64,000 nt of DNA from Pseudisothecium myosuroides. Its lineage: Eukaryota; Streptophyta; Bryopsida; Hypnales; Lembophyllaceae. The notes beneath the pieces are model-generated. The model worked only from the letters and a program-made list of their open reading frames with translations. It made no database searches and was not told the DNA's origin. Of the stretch, positions 20,649 to 33,560 are shown piece by piece. Every line of letters begins with the position of its first letter. Position 1 is the stretch's first letter. Both the position numbers and the translations under genes were made by a program. Location: the NCBI GenBank assembly GCA_951799445.1, contig OX637293.1, positions 11,718,001 through 11,782,000 on the forward strand, in the 5' to 3' direction.

Positions 20649-23054
20649 ATGGCTTTGATTTGTGTCGCTCAGTCCACAGTTGGAGTGATCGAGAAGTGGG
20701 GCAAGTTTTCCGGGATCGCGCAACCAGGGTTGCACTGCTTGAATCCGTTCGCGGGCGAGTGGCTGGCGGGGATTCTCTCGCTGCGTGTGCAATCTCTGGA
20801 TGTGCGCTGCGACACCAAGACCAAGGTCGGTCGGTTGGGGGTTTATATGGGTTTTGAACTTTTGTATGGTCGGTGATGTTGAGATTTTGGGATTTTTTGG
20901 CTTTATGGTGTAGCGAAAGATCTCTTGTTTGGAGACGTTTTGTAGTCCTTTATATGTGGTGAAGAATTTTGTTTTATGTTACAGGGATCTTAGAATTTGG
21001 AAGCCTTGAGGGTAGGGTTTCGGTCTTTTCCTTACGACCTTGAATTAAGAGCTATCTGTTGCATTGTTAGCTATAATATTGTTCTGCTGTTTTCCTGAAG
21101 CTTGATACGAGTACGATACTCTTGATCATTGAGCGTCTTACTCATCTAATTATTGCAGTTTACAAGGTTTGCAAAGAGCCTTGCCCTAATTTTAACCTGA
21201 TCACTTGTGGATTACTAATAGAACACTCGGATCTTTTGCTTCTTTGTGCAGGATAATGTGTTTGTGTCGGTGATCTGCTCAATTCAGTATCGGGTGGTTC
21301 GTCAGAACGCCGACGATGCATTTTATGAGCTCCAAAACCCAAGAGAGCAGATTCAGGCTTACGTCTTTGACGGTTGGTTACCCTGTCCTTTTAAACCTTT
21401 CTTACAATGAGTTGATTTCATATCTTGTGAAGTTGTAATAGGGACGTGTCTCTGCTCTAATTCTTTGAAGCCTCTAATTTGTTGCGTTTATCGAGCAGTT
21501 GTGCGTGCATGTGTTCCCAAAATGATACTGGACGACGTTTTTGAGCAGAAGAATGATATTGCTAAAGCTGTTTCGGAAGAGTTAGAGAAAGTAAGGCGCT
21601 CTCACTCTGTATTGTAATGCATGTTGTTGTGCTGTGGAATCTCTTAGATTTGTACACTTGAAAGTGTTTAAGTAAGAATCTAAGCGTGGTTACTGATTTT
21701 ATTTTATATTATTTTGGTTCTCGCCGATCTTTCGAAGAGGATTTCATCGCAAGTTAGCATGCATTTCTGGACATTGTATGAATAAATATGATTTTTTAAA
21801 CTGCTGCTATTATGCTCTGGATGTGTACTTTTTGAACAAGAATCTTTAAGGGCTGCTTTTGGTTAGGGTTCGCAATTAGTTGTGATTTCCTCACCCAGAA
21901 CATGATATCTAAGGCTCTAGCAACATCTATATGCATGTGAGCTTTGAGTTACCTTTAACGGATTTGAAAACGAAGTGCTTGACCAAAATCTTCCAGGTGC
22001 CTAAGTATTGGATTTCAATTGACTTTGTCAGGTGATGGGAGCTTATGGATACAGCATCGAGCAAACTCTGATTGTTGATGTTGAGCCAGATCCGACTGTT
22101 CGCCGAGCTATGAATGAAATCAATGCGGGTCAGTTCACCTGCGCTTCTTCCTTTAATCTTCTCTGAATATTTAATGCTGATCTAATGCAAAGTCCTCAGG
22201 ATTTCACCGTAGAACTGTAAACTGGAACTGGCCCTTAATCCAAGAAGAGTAGTCATTGTCTTGGGGTCCTTAATTTCTATATCTTCTAGAAGATTTTTTT
22301 AATAGAGGTACCTAATTGTGGCATTTACCTAATTGCAACATCCTAAAATCTTGCTTTTAAAACTTTCCACAATGAGTAGATATGATTTTGAGAATGTACA
22401 CCACTTTATCATCAAAAGTTGTGTTAGTTTTAGGTCATCTACCAATTAGGTGTTGAACCTTCATAACGTTTGCACACAGCATCCAAATCAGGCATACGTT
22501 TGAACCTTCATAGCTTTTGCATTTGGTATCCAAGTAAGGCATACTTTGCTGATTTTGGTTCTCATTGCAATTGCCAACAAGAAACATCAAAAAGAATCGG
22601 TCAGCCCAATGGTAGGAACTATACGTAGTGCTTACAGTATCGCTGGAAACCTGATTTGATTTTTTCTTCCATTGTGTTGTGTGGAACAGCGCAAAGGATG
22701 AGAGTGGCAGCACTGGACAAAGCAGAGGCAGAAAAGATTCTGCAGGTGAAGAGAGCGGAAGGAGAGGCAGAGGCTAAGTTTCTGTCTGGGCATGGAATCG
22801 CCAGGCAGCGTCAAGCCATCACAGAAGGGCTCCGTGAGAGTGTCCTCCTGTTTTCCAACAATGTTCCAGGAACGACTTCCAAGGACGTCATGGACCTCGT
22901 TTTGATTACGCAGTACTTCGACACCATGAAGGAAATCGGTGCTGGCTCCAAGAACACCACGGTTTTCCTTCCTCATGGACCAGGGCATGTTGGCGATATT
23001 ACTCAGCAGATTCGTAATGGCATGATGCAAGGCAGTGCTAGTGCTCAAAATTGA
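20649..23054 (+). CDS. Hypersensitive-induced reaction (HIR) protein, SPFH/prohibitin family
   Basis: Five exons: 20649-20825, 21252-21372, 21499-21590, 22032-22128, 22690-23054; total 852 bp, 283 residues, the normal family length. HIR proteins are SPFH-domain scaffolds that oligomerise at the plasma membrane and associate with immune receptors in flowering plants. Conserved landmarks: [91 protein letters not shown], then the [18 protein letters not shown] coiled coil, [36 protein letters not shown] and FLPHGPGHV. The usual N-terminus MGNxxxC with a myristoylated Gly2 is absent: here it is MALICVAQ. Cys5 could still be acylated. An in-frame upstream ATG at 20607 would add 14 residues but also gives no Gly2. 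A poly(A)-type signal lies about 155 bp after the stop. Confidence 0.97.
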
Positions 23055-24859
23055 GGTTGCAGGTCTTGCTGATACTCTTTTTTGTTGGCATCTGTTTAGT
23101 TTTCCATTTAGCCGTTTTAGGGAGTTCTGATATTGTATAGAAATATTCTGCTTTGGGACTTACTTTTTTGTGTATCGGGTGGAAGTGAACCGATCGGACT
23201 TGTGTAAAGAATAAAAGACGTGCACTCGATTTGATTGATTTCTCTCGGTTTGTAACTGTACTCATTGGTAGTTGTTGGATCATTTGGTTGAAGTCATATT
23301 TTACCAAGAATGGAATTTCATACTGCAACCCCTAAATTCTTACCAGTTCTGGACAAATCTTAGATAGAACTTCTGCAACTTGGAAGTTGATGTCTGGAAA
23401 GAGAAGATGCTTTGCATGATGATTGAAAATTATCTATGTGATGGAGTTGGGAAATAAATCATAGATGTGTGTCCAATTAGGACATTGGACCTAAACATGT
23501 TTGGATTAGGTCTTTTGAACCTATATCATGCAATCGTTTTAGAGTGAAAACTTCTGAAAGTCCAAGATCTCTTCTAATATCACAAGAGATTTTTTGTAGA
23601 TTTTTGATCTAAAACAAACGCACGATTTGCATTCAAAGACCTAATTGTACACAGAAATGTAGGCAGTAACTTATTCCATACAGAAGCCAAAAAAGTCAGT
23701 ATTTTCTGATATACTTGCACACTCAGACTCAATCAGGACGCTCATAGGTGTTGCTGATTTCTCACGAACTCGGCATGTTCTGAAGCAGGGTGCTTCCAGG
23801 CACCAAGAAAATTGGTGTGCGTTCATCCACAGTCGGTTTAGGACACATGGTAGTAATAGATGGCTGGAAACTCAAATTGACATAATATTTTAATATGATA
23901 TCTGAGTTGGAAAAAGACCTTTCAGAAAACAACAAGGTAGACTTCACCAAAATGTGGAGCGACTGCATTCACAAGAGGATGCTTACTTCATCAATTACCC
24001 TTACTGGTACTTGCCTTCACGCAAACAAAATCGTTACTTAAAATGACAGCAGGTAGGTGAGTTGCAAATGATACAGATTCAAATTTTAAGCTTGTTATCT
24101 GACCCTCGTTGCTTCAACCTGTGCAATCTCAATTGGACCTACATATGCTTCAGTTTCTTGAAGCATCAGAAAAGGCCAGTGCCATAAATACAAATTTGCG
24201 CATTTCGAATCTGACTGAGGGTAGAGCACTGGAGCCCTGCTAACCAAGCGCTGAATGATCGAGTGGTTTCAGTCCCAGATGGTTAACGAAACCAGTCAGA
24301 TTCAACGATGAGGCAAAACGAAAGACGTGGGGAGGCAGTGTGAAGAGCCCAATAAGTGAAATCCTTGTATGCAATGAGCCCATCCAATACATTTCATATT
24401 CGTATTCAAAAACAAGACAAGACAAAACAACCGCTCACCACATCGGCCATAGCACGAAGCAAAAGATTGCAAGAAACCTTCACCCTGTTCGTATGAAACT
24501 TTTGATTTGGAGAAAAGGTATGTCAGGGTCAAGTAGCTGCCAAGACAAACCATGGAAGACCTGAGGCACTAATGCAACTTACACCTCATCAAATAGTTCT
24601 AGGTTTCTGATTGTTTCTATCTTGCAGAAATTATGGTAAAGTAATAAAACAGAGTGCAGCTTCACTCAAATGATTTCCACTACCAAGGCATTTTGAAAAC
24701 CAGTCGTAATAGCTGAAGGGTTTCTCACTACCTCTACAGATTGTTGCACCATTGTGAGACTATTTGAGTAGTTCGACAAACACAAAATGATCAAAACCAT
24801 GTGTTCACAGGGAGAACGGCAGTCAGACCAACGAAGCTCCAATTTCCTCAACATTTCAG
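23055..24859. other. Intergenic region between convergent HIR and PRP19 genes
   Basis: About 1.8 kb holding the two 3' UTRs and nothing else I can recognise. Short open frames on both strands show no conserved motif. No bounded repeat or RNA gene is seen. Confidence 0.55.
23210..23215 (+). terminator. Polyadenylation signal (AATAAA) of the HIR gene
   Basis: 'gaataaaaga' lies about 155 bp downstream of the HIR stop codon on the coding strand, a usual distance for a plant near-upstream element. The cleavage site itself is not visible. Confidence 0.5.
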
Positions 24860-27800
24860 TTATGATTCGGAGGAAGCCGTAGGTGCCCCGAAAAGGCGAA
24901 GATTGCGATCACTGCTCCCAACTGCCAAATATGACGCATCTGGCCCAAATCGAACAGATGTCACCTTACCTGTCATCCATAACAAGAAGCACAAATCAGT
25001 TGAATGGATTGACGGAGTTAAAAAGAGTAGACATGGACTCGGCTACTGAGTGGTATGTAAAATGGATTCAAGAGTGCACCATTGAAAGTGGTAACAATAT
25101 AGAAACTAAGCTGTTAAGGTACTTTTTTTACTTGCGTCGTCCAGTTAGCGAGAGCTCAAACTATCAAGAAACACTGATACTGGGGACGATATTGCAACAC
25201 TAAACTTAGATTTGTCTATGAACTTGCAGCAACGCGATGCGAACTTACAGACAATCCAAGCAGTAAAATACAAATGCGGTATTTCACAATAAGTTGTTCA
25301 TAGCATGCATTGGAATAAAGAGAAAAGGCCACCTGTCCCAGAAAGATCAGGGAAAACTTTGATGGTATTCCACTCCTGCTTCACACTTGCTACTTGATAC
25401 AGCCTGCAAAAAATATCACAAAAATCTACTTTATACCCAACTATTTTACACAACAATCGATTAAACAGCCAGGGGAGGCTGTTTACAAGAAAGTGGTTAA
25501 AATTACGCTCATGATACTGAACTGAAACGTAAGCTCATGTTGGGTTTAGAAGAACCTTATATCTGAGCCACCAACAGCAAGGTAGCTACCACTGTAATCG
25601 AATTCCACTGCAATCATACAATCCCACAAGTATCTCCTTCAATGGTGCACTATTTATTTTGTACTGAGCATATGACGCAGGTCTAAAGTTAATCAAACGA
25701 AAAAATGAGAGCTTTCCTCTATACATGTCACTTTCATAAGCCCATTGGCACCCACTCTATGCCACATAAAGGAATCAGACATGAGCAGTATAAAGGCTGG
25801 ATACTTTATTTAGAAAAGTAAAAAAATTCCTGACCTGTATTTGTGGGTGTATTACTGTCATAAGGGGCAAAAGAGCGAAAATTCTTCAATTTTCGCAAAT
25901 CCCACAGCTTGACTCCATCTTGAGCAGCAGTCTGCAAACACAAGTACATCAGAACATGCACTGGCGTAGCTGAAAAAGATGGATTCCACATGAGAAATGG
26001 GCAAGAATAAAATGAAATCTTCAATGTCGTAACCAAAGTCAATAAATTGAAGCCCATTCTGTTTCGCATCGTTGCCAATTAATACATTGCATGCGAGGAA
26101 TTCATCAGGACTCAACGGTATGTACTTACAGCCAAGAAGTAACCATTTTCAGAGAAAGAGATATCCGTCACAGGTCCTGTGTGTCCTTCAAACTTGGCAA
26201 CATTGGCCTGGAATCCAATTAAAAATAGTATCAGTGATACAAGTGATCAGAAAACATCCAAGACATACTTTTCTAGTGAACAATGACCATAGCATCACTG
26301 TTACAAAGAAAACACCGGCTGGAGGTAGCATGATGAAAGATGAGTTGACAAACCTGAGATTTCACATCCCAAATTCGAACCAATGATTCTGCAGTTCCAG
26401 TTCCAAGGATGAGACCATCAGGATGAAACGACGCTGATGTATATCCATCTTGCACACTCGGTTCATTTACCTGCTCCACGAGTAGGTCAAAACAATGCAT
26501 TGCAGCAAGTAAGCGAAGATATAGTACAGTTAAGCTGAACTTCAGAATTAAAAATATCATCACTGCTTAGGCCCAGATGTTAACTGAACTTTTCAATCCC
26601 AGATGCTAGGCCAAAAACGTCAAGCAATGTTCAAAGGGTACACTAAAACCATTAGTAAATGAAAGAAACTCAGACATACCTGTGCAAGGCAAAGTCCAGA
26701 AGAGAGATCATAGAAATTCCAGGTCTTGTCGGCAGAGGCTGTAACAAAGTAATTCTGAGTGGCATGTACAGTCACAGCCCGTACCTGCAAACATATACAT
26801 ACAGAAAGGACCTTAAGTACCAAATTACTATTCAGACATCACTCTCTTTATACCTACCATACTCGGTCAACCTATTTGCCAGCCTAAATCAATATTTAAA
26901 GAAGAAAATGAGGTTAGAATTAGATAAACCGAGTGAGCAGACTGAACGTCATTTGAGGTTCATGGACATACCTCAGCAGAGTGATCCTTCAGTGTATGTT
27001 TGCAAACGTAGCTCCCATCCTCCTGCCCCTGCCAAATTTTGACTGTCTGCAAGATTCCAACACACAAACAAAATATAATTTCCAATCATATACAGAACCA
27101 CAATAGAACGAGAATTCGTTGGAGGCTGCAGGGAACAATGTAAAAACGAACCTTATCGATAGAGCCAGTCAAAGCATACTCATCTTTTGCCACAAACTTC
27201 ACACTAGTGACCTGCAAATCACCAGAGATCAACAGGGCAGTCAGTTCTCTACCCAGTTTCAGGTCCAATATTCACTTCAGGAGAGGCTACCAAGTGTGCA
27301 TTATGTGCCGCCCCTCTGAAAGAATAAAAATAACCTAAACACCATGAACAGTCGACCTAGAAAGAATACGGCACATTGCACTATTATATGTGGTAGATCG
27401 GAAAACATGCTTACAAAGACCCGTGAATGTGAATGTGAATGTAAGCAGCCCCATTCCCATGACTATCGAATAAAACCGGGCATGGAGCATCAAAACGACT
27501 TTAACTTACGCGTTTGCTATGACCAGAAAGTTGAGAGACAAGTTCTCCAGAGCTTCGATTAAAAACTACTGCCGTGCCATCAACACCTCCTGATAACAAA
27601 AGGTCCTGCAGAAACACAATCAAGTACAGTTAGATTCACAACAAAGCGAAAAATTTTAATCCCTTGATTTTCCCATATCGTTCAATCGTGATATTCACGA
27701 CTATTGCATACTAAAATATATGATGCGGCAATATCAGAAATGGGTAGGGAGTGGAACGCATACTTTAGTCTGATGAATATCGATAGACAGGATTCCAGGT

Positions 27801-30310
27801 TTCGAACTTGAATGCAAGGGATGGCTAGCCAACTGCGTATACTTCTCCAAGGCATCAGGTGTAGCCAATGTTGATGAAATCTGCAAAAGCAATTCACCTG
27901 CTACTTATAACTTTGACAAGAAATTTTGGTAAGAGACTGATGTCAAACATATAGAAAGTGCATTCTAGATAAATATTTCCACTGGTCAGAAACAGTGAGC
28001 AAACACAGAAGTGTCTAGCAAGCGAAATCCACATTGTCTTCAGAAATAGGCTCTATTAAATAGAGAACAGAACTTGATGATAGAAGTAAACAAATGAGAA
28101 GGTACTAAAAATTAACCTGTCGTTTTTTACGTTGACCAGATAGGCGGGCATTGCAATCAGTGAGCTCCTTAATGATGTCAGATGTGATGCCTTGCCTGGG
28201 TTTCTTTCCAGGCCCCTCAGCCTCCGTGTCCGCTTCAGGAGCTGTACAAGTAGTTCAATTCTTAGAAAACGAGACACAACCCATAAACACAATCTCTCTC
28301 TTCAGCGCTCTTTGCATGAGGATTTAGCAAATATTTTGAACTACCCACTGTTGATATTAAGTTCTCACAGCAATTAATACAAGTAATATGCAATAGAAGT
28401 CAGCATAATTGTGACACACGAGATGTAACCTTCTCATATGCAATGTGAACTGCTTACTACGAGAAGTATGAAATGCAAAGAGTAGACGGCAATGCAAATT
28501 ACTCATTAAAGGTTCGTAGTTGTAATGTGACTTTGAAAGCGAAGTATGGTTCAGTACTAGAAGAGTTTCCAAAAAGAATATGTAGATGTAACGACTGACA
28601 GAAAGGACAAATTAAATGGGTTCACTTGCACCCAAGCACCATTGTTGCACAGGCGATCTTGAATATACGCAACTCTTAAAAAGAAGAAAACGAAAACTGA
28701 TAAGTTTGCAAACCTCTTTTTCCATTGCTGATCGCTGCCGGGGGAGCAGCCACTGCGGTCGTTCCAGCAGCAGGTGCTTGCCTCTCTGCCTTCAAAAGCA
28801 GCTCTCTCGCCTCATCTCTCTCTTTCTTCAATCGAGCAATCACTCGGCAAGCAGCATCGTGCTATATAATCCCAAGAAACGTATTTTCTATACTTAGCTC
28901 AGGCGTCACACAGAAACATGTTCTGAAATGCTTCTACGAATAATTACAACTACAAATCATCACTGCTGATAAATTTATCTCACGTTCACTAGCCAATATG
29001 TACTGATACCCACGTGAAGTAACTGTAATGACAGGATGTAGATGGAGGATATGCCGACGCTTTGAAAAAGAACATTCGAACCTGGTAGAGAGCATGACTC
29101 AATTCTTGGCGTGCGGTATGCAGTTGCTGCTCTAATGCAAAGTTGGACAATACAACTGCATCCCACTCCTGTCTCACAAACCCAGACAGGGAAAAAAACG
29201 ATCAATGCCTGAGAAGTCTTGAAAGGAAAATAGTGAAGAATACGGGGCTAACCTGAGCGTGATAGAACTGCATATACACATCAGATTACCAATAAACTTC
29301 AAATCGTTATCGCGTAATGCTACTTCAACATTAAGGTCGTCTACTCGATATGTGGAACGCATTTGTCAAATATCCTGTGCATGTCTCTTACTGCAGTGTC
29401 TACATCTCTTTGCTGCACAAACATTAACCCAGAGGTTCACTTGTATAAATTGAACTTGAAAAAACCTAACATCTTACATTTTGAAAGAGTCCAAGCATTC
29501 CCGGAATGCTTGCTGCTTGCAAGGTCCTCGGCTTCACAGCCTGCAATCAAAAGGTTGACACTTCAAAATCGCAGACAATAATAAGAGTCGCCACGAAAAC
29601 TCAAAACATTAGCCAATTAGGTCTTTTAATACAGAATCGTTTCAACAACCTTATTTGTTTTGACTGCAACGAGGTCCTCTGCAGCCAAAGGCTCTCCAGT
29701 CACGGGGTCCGATCCATTATCCTGCAATCAGTCAAAACTCTTATCAGCTACTGACTGAAACCATCCCATTTTATTCACGATAGTGTTTCACGTGTGCTTT
29801 AAACCTAACCTAATATAAAGCCACGGAAAACTCTCGTGCTAGCAATTTGAAACTATATGACACACTCTGTGGCATCCAACAATCACTGTGAATTTATACA
29901 TGAATTACTAACTAAGCTCCAGCTCCGACAGCAAAGACGAGTCGTACGAGGTAACGTACCGCGATGTGCTTCAGAATCAACCTTTTCTCGAACAACAAGC
30001 CAGATTTTCGTGACACCACAGGGTCTTCAGGTGTCACACCTGAAACTGAAACAACGAACCAGGTAAATTAGGCGGGTGATCAATCCACAAAAATTCTTCA
30101 AACTCCAAAACTTAATCACCGCATGTATAATAAAGACGAAGCGCGCTGATTTTCACGAGGAGCTAAAATGCAAGAGGCCCCTGCATAAATTCCATGGCTC
30201 ACAAAGACGACGAATGCTAAACCCTAGAAAGAAGCTCCCGCATTGCGAAGAGAGGATGGTTTTGCGAAGTGGAATAAACAAGAGCTGGAGTCCTCACTGG
30301 CGCAAAACAT
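24860..30310 (-). CDS. PRP19: PRP19/MAC3, U-box WD40 splicing factor and E3 ubiquitin ligase
   Basis: Eighteen minus-strand exons: 30310-30298, 30045-29960, 29721-29650, 29540-29478, 29168-29082, 28861-28714, 28241-28117, 27880-27764, 27605-27510, 27211-27152, 27046-26972, 26784-26680, 26470-26354, 26207-26130, 25931-25835, 25607-25556, 25403-25333, 24969-24860. They sum to 1,572 bp (523 residues), the length of Arabidopsis MAC3A/B. The first coding exon is only 13 bp. Domains: U-box (1-70; [28 protein letters not shown]), Prp19 coiled-coil tetramerisation segment (about 75-150; [20 protein letters not shown]), basic nuclear-targeting stretches (GKKPRQ, GQRKKRQ), then a WD40 propeller from about 220 to the end ([54 protein letters not shown]). 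PRP19 is the core of the NineTeen complex that activates the spliceosome and is linked to immunity in plants. One difference from flowering-plant U-boxes: the segment before PVTGEPL reads DNGSD rather than DYGKC. Confidence 0.97.
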
Positions 30311-30620
30311 GGTGATGCCGAGTTCGCGACTGCAGAGAGGAGCGACAGGTGAAGGTGAATAATGCTCGCAACAACTGAGGCAATGCTCTACTTCGACAGG
30401 AAGAATGCGTCGGCGGCGGGCAGAACCATCAGCACCGGGAAATAGAGCAAGACACAACAACAAAAGAGAGAACCACGACGACGGAAGCGATAAACGATCG
30501 TTCGGGGGGAAGGAGACGAAGAAAATGGTCGTTCGCCGATTCTAGGGTTCTAGGGTTTACGATGCAAAGGAGAGGTACCCTATTCCGTTGCTTTGTAAAC
30601 CCTTAAGTAATCCTCTTCAC
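30311..30620 (-). promoter_or_regulatory. PRP19 promoter/leader with telo-box
   Basis: Upstream of the PRP19 start, 'tctagggttctagggtttac' at 30541-30560 contains a telo-box (AAACCCTA on the gene strand) and a nearby partial copy. Only about 300 bp separates the start codon from the satellite array that begins near 30605, so the core promoter must be compact or overlap the first satellite unit. Confidence 0.55.
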
Positions 30621-32120
30621 ACTTATATATTGCCTTTTTTCAATAGAAAAATAGAAAAATCCAAATACGTTAACATTCACTTAACGGTCAAGTGCCGTTG
30701 AAACGGATAAATCTGTCGAGCATCAACATCCTTCACACTATGTATTGCCTTTTTTTAAAACTAAAATAGAAATATCTAGATACGTTAACGTTCACTTAAT
30801 GGTCAAGTGCCGTTGAACGGATAAATCTGTCGAGCGTCAACATCCTTCACACTATGTATTGCCTTTTTTCAATACTAAAATAGAAAGATCTAAATACGTT
30901 AACGGTCACTTAACGGTCAAGTGCCGTTGAACGAATAAATCTGTCGAGCGTCAACATCCTTCACACTATATATTGCCTTTTTTCAATACTAAAATGGAAA
31001 GATCTAAATACGTTAACATTCACTTGACGGTCAAGTGTCGTTGAACGGATAAATGTGTCGAGCGTCAACACTATATATTGCCTTTTCTCAATACTAAAAT
31101 AAAAAGATTTAAATATGTTAACATTCGCTTAACGGTCAAGTGCCGTTGAACGGATAAATCTGTCAAGCGTCAGCATTCTTCATACTATATATTGCCTTTT
31201 TTCAATACTAAAATAGAAAGATCTAAATACGTTAATGTTCACTTAATAGTCAAATGTTGTTGAACGGATAAATGTGTCAAGCGTCAACACTATATATTGC
31301 CTTTTTTCAATACTAAAATAGAAAGATTTAAATATGTTAACATTCACTTAACGGACAAGTGTCGTTAAACGGATAAATGTGTCGAGCGTCAACATCCTTC
31401 ACACTATATTGCCTTTTTTCAATACTAAAATAGAAAGATCTAAATACGTTAACATTCACTTAACGGTCAAGTGTCGTTGAACGGATAAATGTGTCGAGCG
31501 GCAATACTATATATTGCCTTTTCTCAATACTAAAATAGAAAGATTTAAATATGTTAACATTTACTTAACGGACAAGTGCCGTTGAACGGATAAATGTGTC
31601 GAGCGGCAACATCCTTCACACTATATTGCCTTTTTTCAATACTAAAATAGAAAGATCTAAATACGTTAACGGTCACTTAACGGTCAAGTGCCGTTGAACG
31701 GATAAATCTGTCGAGCGGCAACATCCTTCACACTATATATTGCCTTTTTCCAATACTAAAATAAAAAGATCTAAATACGTTAACATTCACTTAACGGACA
31801 AGTGCCGTTGAACGGATAAATGTGTCGAGCGTCAACATCCTTCACAGTATATTGCCTTTTTTCAATACCAAAATAGAAAGATTTGAATACGTTAACGGTC
31901 ACTTAACGGTCAAGTGTCGTTGAACGGATAAATCTGTTGAGCGTCAACATCCTTCATACTATATATTGCCTTTTTTCAATACTAAAATAGAAAGATCTAA
32001 ATACGTTAACATTCACTTAACGGTCAAGTGCCATTGAACGGATAAATGTGTTGAGTGTCAACATCCTTCACACTATATGTTGCCTTCAATTTTAAAATAG
32101 AAAAATCTAAATCTCTTCAC
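30605..32120. repeat. Satellite array, about 104-115 bp per unit, about 14 units
   Basis: Units contain 'tatattgccttttttcaata', 'ctaaaatagaaagatctaaa', 'tacgttaacattcacttaac', 'ggtcaagtgccgttgaacgg' and 'ataaatctgtcgagcgtcaa'. The 'tgcctttt' mark recurs near 30631, 30745, 30859, 30973, 31079, 31192, 31296, 31409, 31513, 31625, 31740, 31852, 31967 and 32080. Spacing is mostly 112-115 bp with several 104-106 bp units lacking 'atccttcac'. Each unit carries a small dyad AACGG-7 nt-CCGTT. The array starts right behind the PRP19 promoter. Confidence 0.95.
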
Positions 32121-32124
32121 TTAA

Positions 32125-33057
32125 CCCCTAAAGGCCCAAGGCTTTTTTTCTGCCAAAAAACACTGAAAACTGCCATTTCTATAGCAAAGTATAAAAAAAA
32201 TTTAAAAATGTTTTTTTTGAACATCTAACCGTAGGATCTTACGCCTAGTATGAGAATGTATGGAAAAATTTTCAGAATTTTTGACCGCATAGATTGCAAG
32301 ATATCTGCGTTTAAAGTGAAAAAAACAAGTTTTTCAGCACATTGCGGGGCTAGATTTTTTGGCTTTAAACATTTTTAACTTAAAATTTTTGCACTACAGC
32401 GTTTTGAGCTTTTAATCTTTATTGTAGAGAATTGAGTTGAGAGTCTAGGAAAAAAAAAAAAAAATCAAAAAAACTTAATTATCATTCTTAAAAAAATTGT
32501 TAAGTAGAAGTAGGTCCAAGATAAAAGGAAAATCTAAAATATTCATATATTTTAGATGGAATTAAAATGCACTAATCCCAACGGTGAGATTGTTCTAGCA
32601 AGTAAATCAGACCATGCAAAAAAAAAAAATTTGAAAAATTTGAAAAATTTCATTCAGAAATGAATCCTACAAGTTATTTTTTTCAAGAAGATGCTCTAAC
32701 TGCCCGAAAAACAAGAAAATCCATAACTTTCTCATAACATATCCAAATTAAATGAATCAAAGCTTTTTAGATAGGCAAAAATATAATCTATCAGAAAAAA
32801 AAATATTAAAAAAAAAAATTCAAATTTTTGTCCATTTTTTTTCTGCTGCCCGAGCTGCCCGCCGTCCCCTGTTTTGAGCTTATTTGGTCATAACTATTGT
32901 TCCCGGGCACCGATTGTGGAAAAAATTATATTCCCACAAAGCTTATCAGTTTTCCTATCTTCAAAAAAAGTTTCAAAAAATCAGGACAAAATTTCAGCCC
33001 GTAGGTACCTGCCCGAAATCCCATTTGTCCCCCGAGGGGACAATGGGCCTTTAGGGG
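32125..33057 (+). mobile_element. TTAA-flanked non-autonomous element, copy 1 (933 bp)
   Basis: Starts CCCCTAAAGGCCCA and ends TGGGCCTTTAGGGG, a perfect 14-bp terminal inverted repeat, with TTAA on both sides (32121-32124 and 33058-33061). It sits inside a satellite unit whose intact copies read 'cacTTAAcgg', giving a clear empty-site comparison. The interior is AT-rich with no transposase frame. Shared interior landmarks with other copies: 'ctgccatttcta', 'tctaaccgtaggatcttac', 'aattttcagaatttttgacc', and near the right end 'gagctgcccgccgtcccct'. TTAA target duplication with CCC...GGG ends resembles the piggyBac superfamily; that assignment is inference. Confidence 0.85.
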
Positions 33058-33061
33058 TTAA

Positions 33062-33560
33062 CGAACAAATGCCGTTGAACGGATAAATCTGTCAAGTGTC
33101 AACATCCTCCACACTATAAATTACCTTCAACACTAAAATAAAAAGATCTAAATCCGTTCACTTAAAGGACAAGTGCCCATTGAACGGATAAATCTATCGA
33201 CCGTCAACATCCTTTACACTATATATTGCCTTCAATACTAAAATAGAAAGATCTAAATTTGCTCACTTAATGGACAAGTGCCCGTTGAACGGATAAATAA
33301 AATTTGTGTAGTCAATTTTGAACACACTAGAACTTGTTCACTTAATCCCTAACGGACAAGTGCCCGTTGAACAAATAAAGGAAAATTTGTATAGTCAATT
33401 TTGAAGACATAAGAACCGTTCACTTTATCCCTAATAGACAAGTGCCCATTGAACAGATAAATGGAAATTTGAATAGCTTTAAAAAGAGTCAATTTTGAAT
33501 GTACTAAAATTATTCGCTTAACTCGTGAAGAACAATTGTCTCTTGAAGAGAGAAATAAAA
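33062..33560. repeat. Continuation of the satellite array, degenerate and shorter units
   Basis: After the inserted element at 32125-33057 the array resumes with 'acgaacaaatgccgttgaac' and runs for two near-standard units and then about three shorter ones (roughly 80-100 bp). In the latter the 'tgccttcaa' block is replaced by 'ttgtatagtcaattttgaa', while 'gacaagtgcccgttgaac' is kept. Decay increases to the right until the pattern is lost near 33560. Confidence 0.85.

Noticed and set aside
30605..32120. Regular direct repeats as a CRISPR array
   Set aside because: Units are contiguous with no unique spacers, about 110 bp long, and the genome is eukaryotic; it is a satellite.
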